This document shows, in pieces, positions 1 to 4,711 of a DNA stretch of 7,152 nucleotides (positions are counted from its first letter, which is position 1; each line of letters opens with the position of its first letter). The DNA lies in assembly GCA_031255955.1 (NCBI GenBank), contig JAIRRO010000036.1, forward strand, positions 1 through 7,152. Reading direction: 5' to 3'. The translations under genes were made by a program, and so were the position numbers. This DNA is from Oscillospiraceae bacterium. Its GTDB lineage: Bacteria > Bacillota > Clostridia > Oscillospirales > Oscillospiraceae. The notes below the pieces were generated by a model. The model had not been told where the DNA came from and searched no databases. It worked only from the letters and a program-made list of their open reading frames with translations.

Positions 1-1149
1 GAACTGCTGTCCTCAATTCGCGGAGAGCGCGACGTCGCGGATATAAAAAACCTTGCCTACAGAGACAGCGGCGGAAATATCGTCACAAACGAAATTCGTC
101 CGTTGATTACCGATCTTGACGCCTACGGCATACCGCGCATCGGCGGAACGAATAAATATTTCATCGATAATGACACCATCAAGGCGTGCGACCCGCAGGC
201 AAGCGCCGTCAGTTATGAGCTCAGCGCGTCCCGCGGCTGTCCTTTTGCCTGCACCTATTGCTGCTCGATAAACCTGAACCGCCTGACGCGCGGCAGCGGC
301 AAATATGTCCGTTTTCGCGATGTAAACCGCGTCATTGAAGAGCTGCGCATGGCAAAGCGCGTTATGAAAAAGCTCGTTGTCGTGCATTTTTGGGATGAAA
401 TTTTTTGCGATGATGACGCCTGGGTGGACACCTTCACCACGCGATATAAAAAAGAAATCGGGCTGCCGTTTGAAATCTGGGGACACCCCTTAAAAACAAG
501 TGAGGATGTAATCTCCAAGCTGCGCGCCGCGGGGCTTTATAAGGTCGTGATGGGCATACAAAGCGGCTCGCCGTATATCCGCCGCGATGTTTTCAATCGC
601 CCCGAAAAGCAGGAGGAAATCATCCGCGCCGGTACTATTCTCTCCGGCTGTGGCGTGCCTCAGGTCGTGTATGATTTTATGCTGCGGCACCCGTTTGAAA
701 CGGCGGATACAATGCGCGAATCCTTTGATTTGTGTATGCAACTCTCGCAGCCGTTTGAGCTTCAGCTCCACGGTCTTAACTTCCTGCCCGGCACAGACAT
801 TGTGGAAAAAGCCGTGAACGAAGGGCTTGTTTCAAAAGAGGATATGGATTTAATGATGAACGCGCCGATGCAAAGCCAGTATGATATGCACTGGAAGGTC
901 GACAGGCGCGACCCCGATATCAACGCGTGGTATGACCTCATTTTCCTGACGCAGTTCCCCTCTCTGCGAAAAAGAGCGGCGAGGCTGGCTGGGTCGCCCT
1001 TCACGGACGAGGCTCACCGCGAAATATCGGCGCTGCGGCAACGCGGAGAGCGCCTGGAAAAGCTGCGCTATTATAAAAATAAAGGTCAAATTGTTTTGCT
1101 GGGGCTGGGCTCCGCCCTCAGCGCCGCGCTTTCAACAAAACGCCAATAA
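1..1149 (+). CDS. B12-binding-type radical SAM protein, C-terminal part (5' end outside window)
   Basis: The frame is open from base 1 to a TAA at 1147-1149 (382 codons visible), so the start lies upstream. The first ~40 residues (…RPLITDLDAYGIPRIGG) match the linker normally found between an N-terminal cobalamin-binding domain and the radical SAM core. The core carries the CxxxCxxC [4Fe-4S]/SAM motif at window codons 80, 84 and 87 (GCPFACTYC, followed by another Cys at 88), the FWDEIFCD strand at 130-137 and the GIQSGS motif at 185-190. After the core comes a predominantly helical C-terminal region, typical of the family. Such enzymes use SAM and usually cobalamin for methylations, ring contractions or other radical chemistry in the cytoplasm; the substrate cannot be told from this sequence. 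The 3' end overlaps the convergent gene by 32 bp. The radical SAM assignment is firm; cobalamin binding is inferred because that domain is not in the window. Confidence 0.93.
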   Translation, partial: ELLSSIRGERDVADIKNLAYRDSGGNIVTNEIRPLITDLDAYGIPRIGGTNKYFIDNDTIKACDPQASAVSYELSASRGCPFACTYCCSINLNRLTRGSGKYVRFRDVNRVIEELRMAKRVMKKLVVVHFWDEIFCDDDAWVDTFTTRYKKEIGLPFEIWGHPLKTSEDVISKLRAAGLYKVVMGIQSGSPYIRRDVFNRPEKQEEIIRAGTILSGCGVPQVVYDFMLRHPFETADTMRESFDLCMQLSQPFELQLHGLNFLPGTDIVEKAVNEGLVSKEDMDLMMNAPMQSQYDMHWKVDRRDPDINAWYDLIFLTQFPSLRKRAARLAGSPFTDEAHREISALRQRGERLEKLRYYKNKGQIVLLGLGSALSAALSTKRQ

Positions 1150-2755
1150 TAATTGCAATAGCAAAAACTGTTATTGCCCCCCATATCAGCACCCCGTCAT
1201 CCCCCGTGCGCGGCGGGTATACTTCATCCGTCCGCGTGTTTTCTGGTTCGTCGCCCTGCCACCCGCTCAGTGGCGGGGCGTCCTCGTTTATCTCGATATG
1301 GGGTTCATTCGTGTCGTCGCTTGCCTCCGGTGAAGGCTCCGCTTCGGGTTCGGCGGGCGGCGGTGTTGGTGTTGGTGTTGGTGTTGGTGTTGGTGTTGGT
1401 TCGGTGCTTGCTTCAAGCTCCGGCGGTATGTATGGGATTGGTTCGGGCGGGAGTGTCGGCTTGGGTTCGGTGGTATCGTCGGGCGTCTCTGTCTGCGTGA
1501 CTTCGGATGATGCCTCCTCGGACGGTGGTTCCTTTGTAGTTTGCTCGGTTGGTGGTTCTTCGGACAGTGGTTCTTCCGTAGTTTCTTCGATTGCCGTTTC
1601 TTCCTCAACCTGCGTTTCTTCAGCCGAAATTTCTTCCGGTGCGTTTTCCGGCATATAGTTCACGTCGGCGTTGTTGTACGCAACGAGAAACGGCACTGAA
1701 TATGTCGTGTCCGTAATATTCGTCTCGTGCAGTGTAAGGTCGTCCCCGACAAGCGCGCGCGAATATGTACCCGGCGCGCTGTTGCTGTAAAATTTCGCGC
1801 CGGATGTCGTAAACTCCGATAGCCGCTCGGCGTACACTCCCCCGCCGCCCGCGCCGCGCGCGGTGTTGTGCGAAATTTCAGCGCCCGTGATTCGCAGCGA
1901 CGCCTCCCCATAGCTGCTGTGGCAAAGATATATGCCGCCGCCATTTTCCGCCGTGTTCCCGGTGATTGCGCAATGCTCGTCAATGTCGGCGTACACGCCC
2001 CTGCCGTTCGTGGCAGCCGAAATGTAAACGCCTCCGCCGCGCGCCGCTGTGTTCGCGGAAATTTCCGTTTCTTCTATCCGCAGCATCAAATCACCGGCAG
2101 AGTCGTTTGGATGCAGCCAGACCCCGCCGCCGCTCTCCCGGGCGCTATTGCCTGTTATGCGGCTGTTTTTGATTAGACATTCCCCTTCAAACGCGCTGAC
2201 GGCTATCGCGCCGCCGCTGTCCGCGTGATTATTCTCCAAGACGCAATTTTTTATTGTGAGGCTGTGCCTGTTTCCACCCCCGCAAAAAACAGCGCCGCCT
2301 TCCTCCCACGCGCCTGACCAAACGCACTCAATTATCCGCGCGCCTTCGATAACAGACTCCCCGCGCAAGCCCCCGGCGTAGGCAATTCCGCCGCCCGACA
2401 CACCACCGCCGCGCAGCGTCACCCCTTCAAACGCAAGCGTCACGCCCGATTCAATGATTTGGATATGCCGCGCACCCACGGCGGAAATAATCTCCGCGCC
2501 ATAGCCCACGAGCTTCACGCTTTCGCTGATAACAAGCGGCGATGTCAGCGCTATATCCTCCGCGATTTCAATCACACGTGTGCCGGGATCCGACAGCGCG
2601 GCGATAAGCCCCGCCTCTGTCCCGACGCTGATGTCCGGAGCTTCCTCCGCCGCCGCGATGGTCGATAGGCTTATACCGATAAGCGCCGCGCAAATGAGAA
2701 TAGCCCCAAGATACCTTTTAATCGTTTTGGTCGTCCTGCTAATCGTCTTGTTCAT
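1118..2755 (-). CDS. Secreted beta-helix surface protein with XPXTG cell-wall sorting signal
   Basis: 545 residues. I start it at the ATG at 2755 because an AAAAGGAAA ribosome site lies 8 nt upstream and a signal peptide follows directly; the frame extends upstream to 2851, but that would put 32 extra residues before the signal peptide and overlap the promoter. A basic n-region and hydrophobic core (residues 1-36) end in AAA, a probable signal peptidase I site. Residues ~40-365 look like a right-handed parallel beta-helix: N-x-A-…-GG(G/A)(V/I) coils recur at about N176, N203, N235, N267 and N297, each followed by GG[GA][VI]. Residues ~366-512 are an acidic Glu/Thr/Pro/Ser stalk including a Thr-Pro run at 452-464. 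The C-terminus has PPRTG (514-518), a hydrophobic segment and KARR, the layout of a sortase substrate. It is probably a wall-anchored adhesin or polysaccharide-binding protein. No catalytic residues of a pectate lyase could be identified, so function is open. Confidence 0.9.
   Translation of the reverse strand: MNKTISRTTKTIKRYLGAILICAALIGISLSTIAAAEEAPDISVGTEAGLIAALSDPGTRVIEIAEDIALTSPLVISESVKLVGYGAEIISAVGARHIQIIESGVTLAFEGVTLRGGGVSGGGIAYAGGLRGESVIEGARIIECVWSGAWEEGGAVFCGGGNRHSLTIKNCVLENNHADSGGAIAVSAFEGECLIKNSRITGNSARESGGGVWLHPNDSAGDLMLRIEETEISANTAARGGGVYISAATNGRGVYADIDEHCAITGNTAENGGGIYLCHSSYGEASLRITGAEISHNTARGAGGGGVYAERLSEFTTSGAKFYSNSAPGTYSRALVGDDLTLHETNITDTTYSVPFLVAYNNADVNYMPENAPEEISAEETQVEEETAIEETTEEPLSEEPPTEQTTKEPPSEEASSEVTQTETPDDTTEPKPTLPPEPIPYIPPELEASTEPTPTPTPTPTPTPPPAEPEAEPSPEASDDTNEPHIEINEDAPPLSGWQGDEPENTRTDEVYPPRTGDDGVLIWGAITVFAIAIIIGVLLKARR
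1121..1216 (-). other. Cell-wall sorting signal (PPRTG, membrane segment, basic tail)
   Basis: The last 32 codons before the stop at 1118-1120 encode PPRTGDD, then a hydrophobic stretch of about 20 residues (VLIWGAITVFAIAIIIGVLL) and the basic tail KARR. This is the three-part architecture of sortase substrates. The pentapeptide fits XPXTG but has Pro in place of the usual Leu, a variation seen among clostridial wall proteins. Sortase would cleave between Thr and Gly and join the protein to the cell wall. No sortase gene is in the window. Confidence 0.85.
1362..1400 (-). repeat. Hexanucleotide microsatellite encoding the Thr-Pro stalk
   Basis: On the plus strand GGTGTT repeats six times exactly and is followed by a half unit (GGT). 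On the coding (minus) strand it reads as alternating Thr-Pro codons in the wall-spanning stalk of the beta-helix protein. The unit is two codons long, so slippage would lengthen or shorten the stalk without shifting the frame. Confidence 0.95.
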
Positions 2756-2761
2756 AATAAA

Positions 2762-2770
2762 TTTCCTTTT
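2762..2770 (-). promoter_or_regulatory. Ribosome binding site of the beta-helix gene (decides the start)
   Basis: The minus strand reads AAAAGGAAA here, with AGGA 8 nt before the ATG at 2755-2753. It supports the short start over the in-frame codons further upstream. Confidence 0.75.
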
Positions 2771-2822
2771 CAGTTTTGCTGCCGATTCCTTACGGCGCGC
2801 GGCGCACAGCGCCATACCCCAG

Positions 2823-2851
2823 ACTTTAAAGCACCCGAAAAGCCTTGTCAA
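2823..2851 (-). promoter_or_regulatory. Sigma-A-type promoter for the beta-helix gene
   Basis: The minus strand has a perfect TTGACA -35 box (2851-2846), a 17-bp spacer and TAAAGT as -10 box (2828-2823; 4 of 6 to TATAAT). Transcription would start near 2816, giving a leader of about 60 nt before the ATG at 2755. The strong -35 partly compensates for the weaker -10. The -35 box sits in the gap between the two arms of an inverted repeat. Confidence 0.65.
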
Positions 2852-2924
2852 CCGGCAATATTAGGCTTTTTTTCATCGCTATTACAGCGCATCCTCATTC
2901 TGGACTCCCGCCGCCCGAAAAGCC
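2834..2924. repeat. Direct repeat CCCGAAAAGCC, two copies
   Basis: CCCGAAAAGCC occurs at 2834-2844 and again at 2914-2924, an offset of exactly 80 bp. The first copy is in the spacer of the minus-strand promoter; the second ends 21 bp before the -35 box of the plus-strand promoter. A partial inverted copy (GGCTTTT) lies at 2864-2870. Positions relative to both promoters suggest a shared operator, but chance is not excluded. Confidence 0.45.
2838..2870. repeat. Inverted repeat around the -35 box of the beta-helix promoter
   Basis: AAAAGCCT (2838-2845) and AGGCTTTT (2863-2870) are perfect 8-bp inverted arms separated by 17 bp that contain the minus-strand TTGACA. It could be a regulator binding site. 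On the plus strand it also resembles a weak terminator because T continues to 2873, but the stem is A/T-rich, the loop long, and no plus-strand gene ends upstream of it. Confidence 0.4.
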
Positions 2925-2945
2925 CCTCCTATGCTCAATTACGTC

Positions 2946-2974
2946 TTGACCGCGCGCGCCGCGTATGGTAAAAT
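2946..2974 (+). promoter_or_regulatory. Sigma-A-type promoter for the RCC1-repeat gene and downstream activase
   Basis: TTGACC (2946-2951; 5 of 6) is followed by a 17-bp spacer and TAAAAT (2969-2974; 5 of 6). TG at 2966-2967 forms an extended -10. Transcription should start near 2981, leaving a leader of about 50 nt. No other promoter is evident before the activase, so this one probably drives both genes. Confidence 0.8.
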
Positions 2975-2981
2975 ACATACC

Positions 2982-3005
2982 GGTGGCAAAACACCAAATG
3001 CCGCC
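2982..3005 (+). other. Possible hairpin at the 5' end of the RCC1-gene mRNA
   Basis: GGTGGCA (2982-2988) can pair with TGCCGCC (2999-3005) in a 7-bp stem with one G-U pair and a 10-nt loop. It begins at about the predicted transcription start. A 5'-terminal hairpin of this kind can stabilise an mRNA; it does not cover the ribosome site at 3020. It matches no riboswitch class that I recognise. Confidence 0.3.
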
Positions 3006-3019
3006 TTGTCATTACGATT

Positions 3020-3025
3020 GGAGAG
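3020..3025 (+). promoter_or_regulatory. Ribosome binding site of the RCC1-repeat gene
   Basis: GGAGAG lies 6 nt before the ATG at 3032 and fixes that start, which is directly followed by a signal peptide. Confidence 0.75.
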
Positions 3026-3031
3026 ATTTTT

Positions 3032-4711
3032 ATGCGCTTCGTCTCATATTCCGCCCGCCGCCGCGCGGGTAAGCTGATTTCCGCTGCCTTGGCGCTTGTG
3101 TTGGCGGTGTCGCTTGTGTTCTCCCTATCCCCCGCCACGGCAACGGCGGAGGGCGGAGAGGAAAGCGGCGGCAGTCTGGCGCTCGGCTACAGACACGGCG
3201 CCGCCATAGCCTCAAACGGCGCGCTTTGGACTTGGGGCGGCAACGATTACGGTCAACTCGGCGACGGAAAGCGCGAGGATTTGCTTGCGCCGACGGCGGT
3301 ATTCGTCGGTGTGGTGTCCGTTGCGACAGGCGGCGATCATACGCTTGCCCTGCGTGTCGATGGTACGCTGTGGGCTTGGGGCGGCAATGATTACGGTCAG
3401 CTCGGCGACGGCTCGCGTGAAACGCGGCTGTATCCCGTGATGATTATGGATTCTGTGGCGGATATTTCCGCGGGAGAGGGTTTTTCCCTCGCCGTGAAAA
3501 CGGACGGCACGCTTTGGAGCTGGGGCGCGGGATATTACGGACAGGTCGGCGACGGGAAGCGCGAGGACAGACTTCAACCCGCAAAAATAATGGACGATGT
3601 ACTGCTGGCTTCCGCCGGTGGTCGTCACGGGCTTGCCGTGAAGCGTGACAACACGCTGTGGGCGTGGGGCTGCAACGATTATGGTCAGCTTGGCGACGGT
3701 ACGCGCATCACGCGTTTGCTGCCCGTTCACGTTCTGAGCGATGTTTTGTCCACGGATGCGGGGGGAGAAACCTCGCTTGCCATCAAATCAGACAAAACAC
3801 TTTGGAGCTGGGGCGAAAATTCCTCCGGGCAAATCGGCGACGGCTCGCGCACCACGCGTTTATTACCCGTTAAGGTTATGGATTCGGTCACTGCCGCCGC
3901 CAGCGGAGGCGCGGCGACTGTTTCCTTCGTGTCATCCGTCACATCGCCCGCACCCAGCACCGCTCAACCCCCGGTTTATCTACCATTTACGACAACAGAG
4001 GGGCACGCGCTTGCGCTTAAAACAGACGGAACGCTATGGAGCTGGGGCTATAACGGCTACGGTCAACTCGGCGACGGCTCGCGCACCACGCGCCTCTCCC
4101 CCACGCGCGTTATGACCGATGTGCGCGAAATATCCGCGGGCAGCGGGGCAAGCGCCGCCGTGAAAACCGACGGAACGCTGTGGGTATGGGGTCACAATTT
4201 ATACGGACAGGTCGGCGACAACACGCGTGAGGATAAGCTGCAGCCTGTTAAAATAATGGACGAAATCAAGAACGAGGGACTTGCCCCGCCGACTGCCGTC
4301 CCGTCGCAGCAGCGCATATTCATAAACGGCACGGAATTCCCCATGAGCGCATACATCATCGGCGGCGCGAACTTCCTGAAGGTTCGGGACGTCGCTATGG
4401 CACTGCGGGACACGCCCAAGCGCTTCGCCGTCGATTTTGACCCCGCGATTATGACCGTAATCGTCTCCACGGGCGAGATGTATCAGCCGATAGGCGGAGA
4501 GCTTGCCCCCGGCGCCGCGCCGAAAAGCGTCTCTCGGGCAACGCATCTTGTCTCCCGCGACGGGCATCGTGTGTATCCGTTAGGCTACGCCATCGACGGC
4601 GCGAACTTTTATATGCTGCGCGATTTTATGCGTATGCTTGACGTTCACGTCACCTACAGCGCCTCCACAAACAGCGTACTTATTGATACGTCCCGGGGTT
4701 ACGCGGATTGA
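3032..4711 (+). CDS. Secreted seven-repeat RCC1 (beta-propeller) protein with C-terminal stalk domain
   Basis: 559 residues. Residues 1-39 form a signal peptide: a basic n-region with RRR, a hydrophobic core and a probable cut after ATA at 37-39. Seven RCC1-type repeats follow (about residues 50-415), each with the pattern DGTLW-x-WG-x-x-x-x-GQLGDG. The first Trp of that motif falls at 66, 114, 162, 210, 258, 336 and 384, so the repeat is exactly 48 residues except for one extra 30-residue Pro/Thr/Ser-rich insertion at about 294-323. Seven repeats is the number needed to close an RCC1-fold propeller. Residues ~428-555 match the copper-amine-oxidase N-terminal-like 'stalk' domain, visible as two related halves (AYIIGGANFLKVRDVA and GYAIDGANFYMLRDFM). 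Such proteins are extracellular in Firmicutes, probably binding or scaffolding; no catalytic site is seen. The stop overlaps the start of the activase gene. Confidence 0.93.
   Translation: MRFVSYSARRRAGKLISAALALVLAVSLVFSLSPATATAEGGEESGGSLALGYRHGAAIASNGALWTWGGNDYGQLGDGKREDLLAPTAVFVGVVSVATGGDHTLALRVDGTLWAWGGNDYGQLGDGSRETRLYPVMIMDSVADISAGEGFSLAVKTDGTLWSWGAGYYGQVGDGKREDRLQPAKIMDDVLLASAGGRHGLAVKRDNTLWAWGCNDYGQLGDGTRITRLLPVHVLSDVLSTDAGGETSLAIKSDKTLWSWGENSSGQIGDGSRTTRLLPVKVMDSVTAAASGGAATVSFVSSVTSPAPSTAQPPVYLPFTTTEGHALALKTDGTLWSWGYNGYGQLGDGSRTTRLSPTRVMTDVREISAGSGASAAVKTDGTLWVWGHNLYGQVGDNTREDKLQPVKIMDEIKNEGLAPPTAVPSQQRIFINGTEFPMSAYIIGGANFLKVRDVAMALRDTPKRFAVDFDPAIMTVIVSTGEMYQPIGGELAPGAAPKSVSRATHLVSRDGHRVYPLGYAIDGANFYMLRDFMRMLDVHVTYSASTNSVLIDTSRGYAD
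3179..4276 (+). repeat. Seven 144-bp coding repeats (RCC1 blades)
   Basis: Seven in-frame repeats of 144 bp encode the propeller blades, with a 90-bp insertion (about 3911-4000) between the fifth and sixth. Nucleotide similarity remains high in the GQLGDG segment: a 25-bp stretch is identical at 3834-3858 and 4068-4092, 234 bp apart (144 + 90). This points to fairly recent internal duplication or gene conversion among blades. Confidence 0.85.
4708..4711 (+). promoter_or_regulatory. TTGA stop/start overlap coupling the RCC1 gene to the activase gene
   Basis: The TGA stop of the RCC1 gene (4709-4711) overlaps the TTG start of the activase (4708-4710). The activase frame is closed by a TGA at 4684-4686 with no ATG, GTG or other TTG between, and the conserved ATPase motif begins only 8 codons later. 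So TTG is the only reasonable start. Upstream there is only a weak GGGG (4695-4698), so initiation probably depends on ribosomes finishing the RCC1 gene. Confidence 0.7.

Noticed and set aside
1080..1120. Possible terminator after the beta-helix gene on the minus strand
   Set aside because: A short GGGC-GGA-GCCC hairpin exists near the stop, but the T-rich stretch follows too far away and is interrupted.
103..1149. TTG at 103 as the start of the radical SAM gene
   Set aside because: The same frame is open to base 1 and its residues match the usual linker after a cobalamin-binding domain, so the gene begins outside the window.
1206..1658. 150-codon plus-strand open frame rich in Gly, Ser and Val
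   Set aside because: It is antisense to the low-complexity stalk of the beta-helix protein; its VGVGVG run simply mirrors the Thr-Pro microsatellite, and it has no domain or ribosome site.
2838..2873. Rho-independent terminator on the plus strand
   Set aside because: The stem is A/T-rich with a 17-nt loop, and no plus-strand gene ends upstream that would need it; a promoter-associated dyad is a better reading.
3032..3148. Twin-arginine signal in the RCC1 protein (RRR in the n-region)
   Set aside because: The residues after the arginines (AGKLIS) do not fit the SRRxFLK consensus, so an ordinary Sec signal peptide is more likely.
3212..3730. 172-codon minus-strand open frame with repeated segments
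   Set aside because: Its repeats are the complement of the RCC1 repeats on the plus strand; no independent evidence for coding.
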